Below are positions 16,521 to 24,829 of a stretch of DNA of 64,000 bases, piece after piece (positions within the stretch are counted from its first letter, which is position 1; every line of letters starts with the position of its first letter). A model generated the notes under the pieces. It worked only from the letters and a program-made list of their open reading frames with translations. It was not told the origin of the DNA and did not search any database. A program made the position numbers and the translations under genes. Location: assembly GCA_937924895.1 (NCBI GenBank), contig CALEYP010000097.1, positions 1 to 64,000 of the forward strand. The letters run 5' to 3'. This DNA comes from an uncultured Alphaproteobacteria bacterium (lineage in GTDB: Bacteria; Pseudomonadota; Alphaproteobacteria; Puniceispirillales; Puniceispirillaceae).

Positions 16521-18344
16521 ATGGCAGCACCTCCGCTACTCACTTTGAGTGATATGGGCGTGAACTTAGGTGATCGCTGGCTATTGCGTCATGTTGATCT
16601 ATCCATTCATGCGGGCGATCGCCTAGCCCTTGTTGGGCGCAATGGCGCTGGTAAATCGACATTAATGAAACTGATTAATGGCACCGCAGAACCTGATGAA
16701 GGTAGCCGCTGGGTCGCACCACAAACCGATGTCGCATACCTACCGCAATCGCCTGTCTTTAAAGGCAGTCAGTCTTTGGCCTCTTATGTGGCTGAGGGGC
16801 TAGATGATCCCAAAGAGATTTACAAGGCAGAGGCTATTTTGCATCGGCTTGAGATGGACCCCGGCCGGATGACAGATGGCTTGTCTGGCGGTGAAGCTCG
16901 CCGCGCCTCATTAGCGCGTGCCCTTGTGCGTGACCCTGATGTTTTGCTTTTGGATGAACCGACAAACCACCTTGATTTGCCAACCATCGAATGGCTTGAG
17001 GGCTTGATGAAGGAACGGCAAGGGGCGCTTGTTCTCATCAGCCACGACCGCGCCTTTTTGCGCTCGCTTGGTAATGGCATCATCTGGATTAATCAGGGCA
17101 AATTACGCCGCCGCCAAGGGGCTTTTGACCAATTTGAAGAATGGTCAGATGGCATCTTAGAAGAAGAATCTGTCAGACTAGCGAAATTAGACAAAAAGAT
17201 CGCCGAAGAAACCAGATGGTCACGCCAAGGCATCTCAGCGAGGCGCAAGCGCAATCAAGGCCGGCTGCGCGAATTAGGAGAGCTGCGGCTCCAGCGCGCC
17301 AGAGAAGGTGGGATCGCAGCAAAAACCATGTCAATGACAACGGGACCAGCCGAAGGTGGCGGTCAGGTCGTGTTAGAAACACGAAGCATCACTGTCAAAG
17401 TCCCAACGGCAAGCGGCGAAGAACGTGTCTTGGTGAATCATTTTAACGCCAGATTACGACGCGGCGATAGGATAGGCATTATCGGGCCAAATGGCGCCGG
17501 GAAGTCCTCGCTGGTGCGTGTGATGCTTGGCAAGGCAGAGCCAGCGGGCGGTCATGTCAAGCTTGGTTATGGGCTATTACCCGCCTATTTTGACCAGTCC
17601 CGCAGCCATCTTGATAGAGAGGGCACACCATGGACTGTGCTTTGCCCAGATGGGGGCGAGACAGTTGAAGTGGCTGGCAAAACTAAACATGTCACAAGCT
17701 ATCTGCGAGATTTCCTGTTTGATGATTATAAAATGACACAGCGTGTCGGCACCCTCTCAGGAGGGGAGCAAAACAGGCTTCTCTTGGCAAAAATATTTGC
17801 CCAGCCGCATAATTTTTTGGTGCTTGATGAACCCACCAATGACTTGGATATGGAGACGATTGACCTGTTGCAAGAGGTCATCGCTGATTATGATGGCACC
17901 ATTTTGATTGTCAGCCATGACAGAGATTTCCTAGATCGCACCGTTACCTCTGTTTTAGCCTTTGAGGGAGAGGGGAAAATTACCCCTCATGCGGGCGGCT
18001 ATAGTGATTATTTGGGCCGCCGCACCAAACAAGCTGATAGAGCCAAAGAAAAGGCCAAGGCCAAAAAAATTGCCAAAGATAAACCAAAGGCACCACGCAC
18101 CGACCGCCTCACTTTTAAAGATGCGCATGCGTTAAAAACACTACCTGCGGAAATGTCTCGGCTCCAAGATGCTATCTCTGCAGCAGAGGCAAAGCTTGCA
18201 GATATGGCATTTTTCCAAGCTGAACCTGAGGCATATCAAGCCTGTGCGGCGCAATGTGAGGCGGATAAGGTCGCGCTCAGCGAGGCGGAAGATCTATGGC
18301 TGACCTTAGAAATGAAGCGCGAAGAGATTGAAGCGCAAGATTAG
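16521..18344 (+). CDS. ABC-F ATPase, Uup-like
   Basis: A 607-residue soluble protein with two ABC ATPase domains and no membrane spans. Domain 1: Walker A GRNGAGKST near residue 40, signature LSGGEARR, Walker [13 protein letters not shown] charged inter-domain linker (about 220-280) follows. Domain 2: GPNGAGKSS near residue 323, [19 protein letters not shown]. After residue 500 there is a Lys/Ala-rich stretch then a coiled coil (LPAEMSRLQDAISAAEAKL), as in Uup. ABC-F proteins act on ribosomes; Uup also affects DNA branch migration and transposon excision. It is distinct from the EttA at 50432-52114. Confidence 0.9.
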   Translation: MAAPPLLTLSDMGVNLGDRWLLRHVDLSIHAGDRLALVGRNGAGKSTLMKLINGTAEPDEGSRWVAPQTDVAYLPQSPVFKGSQSLASYVAEGLDDPKEIYKAEAILHRLEMDPGRMTDGLSGGEARRASLARALVRDPDVLLLDEPTNHLDLPTIEWLEGLMKERQGALVLISHDRAFLRSLGNGIIWINQGKLRRRQGAFDQFEEWSDGILEEESVRLAKLDKKIAEETRWSRQGISARRKRNQGRLRELGELRLQRAREGGIAAKTMSMTTGPAEGGGQVVLETRSITVKVPTASGEERVLVNHFNARLRRGDRIGIIGPNGAGKSSLVRVMLGKAEPAGGHVKLGYGLLPAYFDQSRSHLDREGTPWTVLCPDGGETVEVAGKTKHVTSYLRDFLFDDYKMTQRVGTLSGGEQNRLLLAKIFAQPHNFLVLDEPTNDLDMETIDLLQEVIADYDGTILIVSHDRDFLDRTVTSVLAFEGEGKITPHAGGYSDYLGRRTKQADRAKEKAKAKKIAKDKPKAPRTDRLTFKDAHALKTLPAEMSRLQDAISAAEAKLADMAFFQAEPEAYQACAAQCEADKVALSEAEDLWLTLEMKREEIEAQD

Positions 18345-18392
18345 GAACCTGCCTTGCGCGCTATGTGCCCTATGTACCTTTGCCATTCTATC

Positions 18393-18422
18393 TTGATTTC
18401 CCCGTCACCCTCAGGCAGATAT
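18393..18422 (+). promoter_or_regulatory. Predicted sigma70-type promoter of rnpB
   Basis: TTGATT (18393-18398) and AGATAT (18417-18422) are separated by 18 bp and lie 7 bp before the predicted RNA 5' end. Confidence 0.55.
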
Positions 18423-18428
18423 GACACT

Positions 18429-18801
18429 AGGTCAGATGGCCGGATGACTGCTGTTAGCCTAGCTAAGAGAGGAAAGTCCGGGCTCCACAGGATCAGGATG
18501 CTGGATAACGTCCAGCGGGGGCGACCCTCGGGAAAGTGCCGCAGAAAACAGACCGCCTGTTACGACAGGTCAGGGTGAAAAGGTGCGGTAAGAGCGCACC
18601 GCAGGCTTGGTGACAAGGCTGGCATGGTAAACCCCATCCGGAGCAAAACCAGATAGGAACAGACCGCGTCTTCGCACTGGCGATCCTGCCAGACTGTTCG
18701 GGTAGGTTGCTTGACCTGTCAGGTAACTGACAGGCTAGATGAATAGTCATCACTGGCATGGCCAGTACAGAACCCGGCTTATAGGCTATCTGACCTTTTT
18801 T
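18429..18801 (+). ncRNA. rnpB: RNase P RNA (bacterial type A)
   Basis: The catalytic RNA that matures tRNA 5' ends. The 5' conserved region GAGGAAAGTCCGGGCTCC is at 18469-18486, and the 3' partner ACAGAACCCGGCTTATAGG is at 18767-18785; together they form the universal P4 core. The outermost helix is formed by AGGTCAGATGGC at 18429 and GGCTATCTGACCT near 18784-18796, which fixes both ends. A run of six T follows the last helix and serves as terminator. Internal hallmarks include CGCAGAAAACAGACCGCC and GGTAAACCCCATCCGGAGC. Coordinates of the ends are accurate to a few bases. Confidence 0.96.
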
Positions 18802-18870
18802 CAAAAAAAGCAAAGGCATTAACGGTTTTTTAACCTTTTTATTGGCACACTAGCTGTAAAGGGGAGTCAA

Positions 18871-18912
18871 ATACCTGCCATAGCCGGTATGTCATTCGTC
18901 ACAATTGACGAA
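18871..18912 (+). promoter_or_regulatory. Two hairpins directly before the ribosome site of the secreted-protein gene
   Basis: ATACC/GGTAT (18871-18875 and 18886-18890) is followed by a perfect 7-bp stem TTCGTCA/TGACGAA (18895-18912, loop CAAT) that ends exactly at the GGAGG ribosome site. It may mask or expose translation, or serve as an operator; function is inferred from position only. Confidence 0.4.
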
Positions 18913-18923
18913 GGAGGATTGCT

Positions 18924-19511
18924 ATGACGCACCCTATCCATCACACATTTTACCAGCTGCTTAAGCGCAGCCTTTTGCGGGGCATAACGCTGATGGCTGC
19001 GATTGCAGCGCTGACTGTCTTTGGCCTATCTCATAGCTTTGCTATGGGCGGAGATGATGACAAAATTGACATTACTATCACCAATAATATGGATGATGAA
19101 CTCTTAGCCCCTATCGTGATCGCGCCCGTTCGCTCAGATGATAAAATCTTTGTGGGCAATTATGTATCTGATGCAGCAGAGCATCAGATTCTCACTGGTG
19201 ACCCTATGAAAACGGTTGAAATGATTGGACGAAAGGCCACTGTTGGCCATGGGACAGATGGACCGCCAGGCGTATTATTGGCCCCGGGAAAATCCATTAC
19301 AATTTCGGTGAAAGCCAAAAAAGGACAGGCGTTACGCATTCTCGCAATGGTCGCCCCGACAAGATATGCCGACCATTTTGTGACAGGCATTATTAATGTT
19401 GGCGCCGGTATTCCTATCACGCTTGACCGTCTTGACATTGGCCATGATGAAGGCCGGAAAATGACCGAACATTTGCGCCCTGCCAAAGTCACAGCACATA
19501 TTGAGAAATAG
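18924..19511 (+). CDS. Secreted protein of unknown function
   Basis: A 195-residue protein with an N-terminal signal peptide (about residues 15-40, cleavage near SFAMG). The mature part has beta-rich segments (IDITITNNMDDELLAPIVIAPV, LAPGKSITISVKAKKGQALRILAMVAPTRYADHF) with a general resemblance to bacterial spondin-domain proteins, in which an ITN...L.P..V start and a late alternating-strand region are seen. That likeness is weak and not relied on. AAGGAGG and two hairpins precede the start; a terminator follows. The gene lies alone between rnpB and the dcw operon. Confidence 0.65.
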   Translation: MTHPIHHTFYQLLKRSLLRGITLMAAIAALTVFGLSHSFAMGGDDDKIDITITNNMDDELLAPIVIAPVRSDDKIFVGNYVSDAAEHQILTGDPMKTVEMIGRKATVGHGTDGPPGVLLAPGKSITISVKAKKGQALRILAMVAPTRYADHFVTGIINVGAGIPITLDRLDIGHDEGRKMTEHLRPAKVTAHIEK

Positions 19512-19540
19512 GGCGGTTATCTCCCTACTCTCATCTAACG

Positions 19541-19568
19541 GCACCCCGCTTTTGTGGGGTGCTATTTT
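19541..19568 (+). terminator. Rho-independent terminator
   Basis: A perfect 7-bp GC-rich stem GCACCCC/GGGGTGC with an 8-nt loop is followed by TATTTTAT. It ends the secreted-protein transcript and insulates the dcw operon. Confidence 0.8.
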
Positions 19569-19616
19569 ATGGTTTTTTAGAACAAAAAAGGTACAAATAT
19601 CAATTTATTATTATTA

Positions 19617-19640
19617 AGCAATGTGTTACGAGCCATTGCT
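19617..19640. other. Inverted repeat upstream of mraZ
   Basis: AGCAATG (19617-19623) and CATTGCT (19634-19640) form a perfect 7-bp inverted repeat with a 10-nt spacer in the 412-bp gap before mraZ. It may bind a dimeric regulator. The rest of the gap up to 19700 shows only AT-rich sequence. Confidence 0.3.
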
Positions 19641-19700
19641 CACAAATTGCTTTATAAGTCGTTGATTTATTTGAGTTTTTCCATGACGAAAAGTGCAAAT

Positions 19701-19746
19701 CCCATTGACGAACCAGTATTTCCCATGATATCCCATAAGAACCCAT
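19701..19746 (+). promoter_or_regulatory. MraZ-type operator boxes at the dcw promoter
   Basis: CCCAT (ATGGG on the other strand) occurs at 19722, 19732 and 19742, an exact 10-bp period, with a fourth copy at 19701. MraZ binds arrays of TGGGN spaced by five bases ahead of mraZ. A possible -35, TTGACG (19705-19710), with a weak -10 near 19728-19734 would place the boxes over the promoter, consistent with self-repression. The boxes are seen directly; MraZ binding is inferred from the family. From 19747 to the start nothing else is clear. Confidence 0.65.
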
Positions 19747-19924
19747 AACAGCTCCATAGCTGGTCAAAATCTGTCATTTTGGGGGCAATCTGACAGGCGG
19801 AGACTGGGCTTGATAAGAAAAATACAATTTAAATCAAGCTGTTAGCGGTTTTGTAATTAACGAAAAAATTGGCAGGTGCCGCCCCCGATATCGCACGAAT
19901 GTCGACGAAATGGGATGGCGAATA

Positions 19925-20392
19925 GTGGCGTTTTTTGTATCCACATTCGAAAATAAAATTGACCGCAAGGGCCGTATTTCAGTCCCTGCGCCATTCCGCG
20001 CGACCTTGGAAGCCAATCACGCCTCGCTCTTTTTGTATCATTCGCTGCTATTGCCATGCGTGGAAGGCTGCGGGCCTGATCGAATTGCGCAGATTGTTGA
20101 TGCCATTGATCAAATGGATAGCCTCTCAGAGGATGTAGCCACTTTGACAACGATGCTATCGAGCGCGCAGGAAATGCGCATTGATAGCGATGGCCGGATT
20201 TTGCTGTCTGATGATTTTATCGCCCATGCCGCCTTAGGAGATACGGCACTTTTTGCTGGTATTGGGAAGTCATTTCAAATTTGGCACCCTGAGACCTATC
20301 GCGACCGCGTCAGTGATGCCCGCCGCAAAGCCAAAGAGGTTGGCTTGCCCAAATTAACCCTGTCCTCTGCCCCTCAGACAGGAGGCTCATGA
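19925..20392 (+). CDS. mraZ: Transcriptional regulator MraZ
   Basis: A 155-residue double SpoVT/AbrB-type DNA-binding protein that represses the division and cell wall operon it heads. The N-terminal STFENKIDRKGRISVPAPFR is the first conserved DxxGR block, and the second repeat (RIDSDGRILLSDDF) is near residue 80. The family normally begins only four or five residues before this block, so the GTG at 19925 (preceded by GGATGG) is preferred over the ATG at 19910. Its stop overlaps the rsmH start. Confidence 0.93.
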   Translation: MAFFVSTFENKIDRKGRISVPAPFRATLEANHASLFLYHSLLLPCVEGCGPDRIAQIVDAIDQMDSLSEDVATLTTMLSSAQEMRIDSDGRILLSDDFIAHAALGDTALFAGIGKSFQIWHPETYRDRVSDARRKAKEVGLPKLTLSSAPQTGGS

Positions 20393-21378
20393 TGAGCCAG
20401 ACAGACCTACATCAACCAGTTATGCTTGATGAGGTTCTCTCAACCCTACAGCCACGCGATGGCGGCCTCTACCTTGATGCTACTTTTGGAAATGGCGGCT
20501 ATAGCCGTGCCATTCTGCAGGCAGCTACTTGCCAGCTTCTTGCTATTGATAGAGACCCCGACGCCATCACAAGAGGGCAGTCTCTTGTCGCGGAAGCTGA
20601 TGGTCGCTTTCATCTCGCACAAGGTCCCTTCTCTGAGATGATTGCGCTCTCTGCAAATTTGCGTGAGACGAACCCGGCCGCTAAGGACGGATTTGACGGT
20701 ATTGTCTTTGACCTTGGTGTTTGTTCCACACAGCTCGATCAAGCAGAGCGCGGCTTTTCCTTTCAAAAAGATGGGCCGCTTGATATGCGCATGTCCCAAG
20801 ATGGGCTTGATGCCGCTGATGTGGTGAATGGCTACAAAGAAGCAGAAATCGCAGATATCCTCTATCATTTCGGGGATGAGCGCGCCTCACGCAGAATCGC
20901 CAGAGCCATCGTCAAAGCCCGTGATGCCGCCCCCATCACGCGCACTTTAGAACTGGCTGAGATAATCAAATCTGTGATGCCACGCCCAAAGCCAGGACAA
21001 TCAGACCCTGCCACCCGCTCTTTCCAAGCGCTCCGGATTTTTGTCAATCAGGAAATGGCAGAGATTGATCAGGCGCTCGCAGCGACAGAGCAGCTGCTAA
21101 AGCCAGGCGGTCATCTGGTTGTTGTCACCTTCCATTCATTAGAAGACAGGCATGTGAAGCGTTACCTCACAAAAGCAACAGGCAAAACATCACGCCCCTC
21201 GCGTCATTTACCTGATTTAGAGGAGGCGCCAGCCTTGTTTGAAGCGCTGACACGAAAGCCGCTCATCCCAACAGATGACGAGATTGCGCGCAATCCTCGG
21301 GCGCGCTCTGCGAAATTGCGTGCCGCCTGCCGGCTAGCGACGCCTGCTCCTTACCACCAACAAACGGAGATGATGTAA
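20392..21378 (+). CDS. rsmH: 16S rRNA (cytosine1402-N4)-methyltransferase RsmH
   Basis: A 328-residue SAM-dependent methyltransferase (older name MraW) that modifies C1402 in the ribosomal P site. Seen: HQPVMLDEV start, LDATFGNGGYSRAIL SAM loop, FDLGVCSTQLD, GPLDMRM, and the C-terminal VVTFHSLEDRHVKRYL. AGGAGG lies six bases before the ATG at 20392; an ATG at 20389 is also in frame. The start codon shares a base with the mraZ stop, so translation is probably coupled. Confidence 0.96.
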   Translation: MSQTDLHQPVMLDEVLSTLQPRDGGLYLDATFGNGGYSRAILQAATCQLLAIDRDPDAITRGQSLVAEADGRFHLAQGPFSEMIALSANLRETNPAAKDGFDGIVFDLGVCSTQLDQAERGFSFQKDGPLDMRMSQDGLDAADVVNGYKEAEIADILYHFGDERASRRIARAIVKARDAAPITRTLELAEIIKSVMPRPKPGQSDPATRSFQALRIFVNQEMAEIDQALAATEQLLKPGGHLVVVTFHSLEDRHVKRYLTKATGKTSRPSRHLPDLEEAPALFEALTRKPLIPTDDEIARNPRARSAKLRAACRLATPAPYHQQTEMM

Positions 21379-21379
21379 C

Positions 21380-21667
21380 ATGCGGTTATTTCTGATCTCA
21401 CTTTGTATTATTATCATCTGCGGCACAGGCCTCTATATGGTCAAATATAGCTATGATTCACGAGATGATGAATTGGCGAGCCTTGAGGCGCAAATTCGCC
21501 ATGAGCGACAGCAAGCCGCAATTTTAAATGCGGAATGGTCTTATTTAACACGGCCACAGAGAGTCTTGAACCTTTCAACAAACTTGCTGTCACTTCAGCC
21601 TATTTCAACGGACCGGGTTGTCCCCCTTGAGGCCATCCCCTTCCGTGAGACAAGCGAGGTGAAATGA
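21380..21667 (+). CDS. ftsL: Cell division protein FtsL
   Basis: A 95-residue bitopic inner-membrane protein: one N-terminal membrane helix (about 3-22), then a periplasmic heptad-like coiled coil (about 30-60) with the short WSYLTRPQRVLNLS segment that ends FtsL in Alphaproteobacteria. FtsL joins FtsB and FtsQ to activate septal synthesis. Sequence identity in this family is low, so position between rsmH and ftsI carries weight. Its last bases overlap the ftsI start. Confidence 0.9.
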   Translation: MRLFLISLCIIIICGTGLYMVKYSYDSRDDELASLEAQIRHERQQAAILNAEWSYLTRPQRVLNLSTNLLSLQPISTDRVVPLEAIPFRETSEVK

Positions 21668-23364
21668 CCTATCGCTTGCGTGATATTATTTGGCCAGCTA
21701 AGCCGCAACCAGCGCAATCTCGCAAGATTGCGCATAACCGCCTGCGTTTCGGCATGGTGGCGGTTGCGCTTTGTTTGGTCACAATATCTGGCAAAGCGAT
21801 GTATCTATCTACATCACCTGATTTGCGCTCGCATCACGCGACCGCCCAAAAAGGAACGGTGCAACGCGGCGCCATCATTGACAGAACAGGCAAACGGCTG
21901 GCCACATCTGTGCCTGTGCGCGTCTTGCATGCCGACCCTAAACTCATCCTAGACCCTTTCGAGACAGCGGCTAAACTTGCCCCCCTCTTACCGCGATGGT
22001 CAGAAGAGCGCTTACTTCAGAAGTTCGGCACAAAAACGAGATATATTGAGCTAGAGCGCCGCTTAACCCCTCAAAAATATAAACAAATTCTCAATCTAGG
22101 CTTGCCTGGCATTGCCGTGAAAAGCACCACCACACGCCTTTATCCTCATGGTCATGAAGCAGCGCATATTCTTGGTGCACTTGATGTAGATGGCAAGGGC
22201 ATTGCCGGACTAGAAAAGCAATTTGATTCACATCTTGCATCTGGAAATGACTTACATCTTGCCCTTGATATGGGCGTGCAAGGTGTATTGCGCCAAGAGA
22301 TTCTAAACCAGATTGATAAGTTTGAGGCAATTGGTGGCGCAGGCGTCATGATCGATATCAAGACAGGAGAAGTGATTGCCCTGACGTCTCTGCCTGATTT
22401 CAACCCTAATCACTTTGGCCGCTCTGATGAAGATGCCCGTTTTAACAAGGTGACAAAGGGCGTATATGAAATGGGGTCTATCTTTAAAGTCCTCAATACC
22501 GCGATTGCCCTTGAATCTGGCGCCGTACGATTTGAAGAAGAATTCGAAGTCTCCAAGCCTATCTCAATCTCGCGTTTTAAAATCAGGGATTATCATCCCC
22601 ATAACCGACCGCTCAGCGTATCCGAAATCCTTGTTTATTCGTCAAATATTGGCTCGGCACGCATGGCAGATGCGATGGGTATTGAGACACAACGCGCTTA
22701 CATGCAACGTTTGGGCTTACTTGATAGATTATCGCTAGAATTACCAGAAGTATCACGGCCTCTTGTGCCTTCACGTTGGGAACGCATCGCCTCCATGACG
22801 ATCTCTTACGGTCATGGGTTATCAGTGACACCTCTTAGCGCCGCCTCCGCTATTGCTGCCGCAGCTGGGGATGGGATTTACCGCACGCCTACCTTGCTGA
22901 AACAACGCCCTGCTGCTGAGCGCATTGAGACTCGCATCTTTTCCGAAGATACCGCCAAAGCCATCCGCTCGATGATGCGGCTGGTTGTGAGCCATGATGA
23001 TGGCACGGGGAACTTCGCTGAAGCCGCAGGCTATCTTGTCGGTGGTAAAACAGGTACGGCGGAGAAAATCAAAGGGAAAGGCTATGACAAAAAGGCCAAT
23101 ATGGTGTCTTTTGTTGCCGGCTTCCCATCTCATGATCCGGCTTATTTGATTTTGGTAATGGTCGATGAGCCAAAGGGTCAAAAATTCTCTTATGGCTACG
23201 CCACTGCTGGCTGGGTTGCTGCCCCTATCGTCCGCCGCGTGGTGGAAAAAGTTGCCCCAAAATTAGGCATTCTGCCAGTTGACAATGAGGCTGATGAGGT
23301 CAAACAAAACCTCATCCAAGATATCAAAATAGGTGAAGAGGAGAAGCGTCATGCAGCTTTGTGA
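21664..23364 (+). CDS. ftsI: Septal peptidoglycan transpeptidase FtsI (PBP3)
   Basis: A 566-residue class B penicillin-binding protein that cross-links septal peptidoglycan. A short cytoplasmic tail and one membrane helix (about 28-48) precede the pedestal domain and the transpeptidase domain. Active-site motifs are all present: S272-x-x-K275 (SIFK), SSN near residue 329 and KTGT near residue 463. The RG.I.DR.G motif (RGAIIDRTG) sits at the pedestal start. The ATGA overlap with ftsL implies coupled translation. Confidence 0.97.
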   Translation: MTYRLRDIIWPAKPQPAQSRKIAHNRLRFGMVAVALCLVTISGKAMYLSTSPDLRSHHATAQKGTVQRGAIIDRTGKRLATSVPVRVLHADPKLILDPFETAAKLAPLLPRWSEERLLQKFGTKTRYIELERRLTPQKYKQILNLGLPGIAVKSTTTRLYPHGHEAAHILGALDVDGKGIAGLEKQFDSHLASGNDLHLALDMGVQGVLRQEILNQIDKFEAIGGAGVMIDIKTGEVIALTSLPDFNPNHFGRSDEDARFNKVTKGVYEMGSIFKVLNTAIALESGAVRFEEEFEVSKPISISRFKIRDYHPHNRPLSVSEILVYSSNIGSARMADAMGIETQRAYMQRLGLLDRLSLELPEVSRPLVPSRWERIASMTISYGHGLSVTPLSAASAIAAAAGDGIYRTPTLLKQRPAAERIETRIFSEDTAKAIRSMMRLVVSHDDGTGNFAEAAGYLVGGKTGTAEKIKGKGYDKKANMVSFVAGFPSHDPAYLILVMVDEPKGQKFSYGYATAGWVAAPIVRRVVEKVAPKLGILPVDNEADEVKQNLIQDIKIGEEEKRHAAL

Positions 23365-24829
23365 TCTCTTCCCGAATCAAGCATTTGATGATGCAACAGG
23401 CGCCCAGATTGTGACACATATCAGCGCTGATTCACGACGCATAACCAAAGGGAGCGTCTTTGTTGCCATCAAAGGTCATGATGCTGATGGACATGATTAT
23501 TGCGAGGCCGCGATTGCCGCAGGCGCCATAGCCCTTGTGACAGAAAAAGAGGTGTCAACCAGCGCATCATGCCCTGTGATAATTACCCCAGACAGCCGAG
23601 CAAGCTATAGCGCGCTCTGTGCCAAATTCTGGCCAAAACGACCTGCCATCATTGCCGCTGTGACCGGCACAAATGGCAAAACATCAGTGGCAGAATTTTT
23701 GCGCCAAATTTGGTTCCACGCGACGTGGCGTTCAGCCTCGTTAGGCACGCTTGGCGTTCACGTCTCTGGCGCTGATATCTCCTATGAGGCGCCGTCTCTG
23801 ACAAGCTATGCCTCAGAAGATTTATTCAATGCGCTCCATACATTAGCAAGCGCAGGTGTGGGGCGCGTCGTGCTCGAAGCCTCATCGCATGGCTTAGCAC
23901 AGGGGCGCCTTACCGGCATGCCACTTCATGTGGCCGGCTTCACCAATCTAAGCCGTGACCATCTCGATTTTCATGGTGATATGACCGCCTATTTCAACGC
24001 CAAAGCTAGCCTATTTCATCACTATTTACCTGACGGCGCCGCGGCAGCCATCGCGATCCATGATGAGGCTGGCCAAAATCTGGCCCGCGAGCTTGCAGAC
24101 CGCGCCATCATCGTGAAAACAGTTGGCTATCAGGACTCTGCTGATTTGCAGATCCATAAGATAACACCAACAAGCTATGGTCATGATTGTCAAATTGCGA
24201 TGCATGGTGAGACATATCATATCGCGCTCGCACTCGAAGGACGTTTCCAAGTGGAAAATGCGCTCCTTGCCGCGCTGATGGCCCATTTATCTGGCTTACC
24301 GCCACAAGATAGTTTCGGCGCCCTTGCCCGCTTAAAACCAATTGCAGGACGCATGCAACCCGTGGCTGGCCACCCCAAAGGTGCCGTAATCTTGGTGGAT
24401 TATGCGCATACGCCAGATGCGTTGGAAAATGCGTTGCGCCATCTGCGCCCTGATGTGTCAGGACGGCTTATCGCCTTGTTTGGATGCGGCGGCGACCGTG
24501 ACAAGGGCAAGCGCGCTTTGATGGGCCAAGTGGCATCAGACCTTGCTGATAAAAGCTATATTACAGACGATAACCCGCGGTCGGAAGACCCGGCTGCAAT
24601 CCGCGCGGAGATTATGGCCGCTGGACAAGGTAATTTTGTTGAAGTTGCCGATCGGCGGGCAGCCATTGAACAAGCCATTCAGGAATTAGAAGCCGGTGAT
24701 TGCCTGCTCATTGCTGGCAAGGGCCACGAGACCACACAGCTTGTCGGGCATGAAACACTGCCTTTTGATGATGTAGCCATCGCAAATGTCGCTGTCTCTT
24801 TCTTATCGCAAGGGGGCGCGGATGCTTAA
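23351..24829 (+). CDS. murE: UDP-MurNAc-Ala-Glu:meso-diaminopimelate ligase MurE
   Basis: A 492-residue cytoplasmic Mur ligase that adds the third peptide residue. The ATP loop GTNGKTSVAEF is near residue 113 and the substrate signature DDNPRSEDP near residue 410; DNPR is the meso-diaminopimelate-selective form. The carbamylated-lysine region (GDMTAYFNAKASLF) is present. GAGGAG seven bases upstream supports the ATG at 23351 rather than the GTG at 23333. It overlaps ftsI by 14 bases. Confidence 0.96.
   Translation: MQLCDLFPNQAFDDATGAQIVTHISADSRRITKGSVFVAIKGHDADGHDYCEAAIAAGAIALVTEKEVSTSASCPVIITPDSRASYSALCAKFWPKRPAIIAAVTGTNGKTSVAEFLRQIWFHATWRSASLGTLGVHVSGADISYEAPSLTSYASEDLFNALHTLASAGVGRVVLEASSHGLAQGRLTGMPLHVAGFTNLSRDHLDFHGDMTAYFNAKASLFHHYLPDGAAAAIAIHDEAGQNLARELADRAIIVKTVGYQDSADLQIHKITPTSYGHDCQIAMHGETYHIALALEGRFQVENALLAALMAHLSGLPPQDSFGALARLKPIAGRMQPVAGHPKGAVILVDYAHTPDALENALRHLRPDVSGRLIALFGCGGDRDKGKRALMGQVASDLADKSYITDDNPRSEDPAAIRAEIMAAGQGNFVEVADRRAAIEQAIQELEAGDCLLIAGKGHETTQLVGHETLPFDDVAIANVAVSFLSQGGADA

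Noticed and set aside
18493..18819. 108-residue minus-strand frame over 18.5-18.8 kb
   Set aside because: It lies entirely within the RNase P RNA gene, whose conserved core is unmistakable.
18844..18859. Possible sigma54 promoter (TTGGCAC...) before the secreted-protein gene
   Set aside because: The GG element fits but the downstream element reads CTGT, not TTGC, so the match is too poor.
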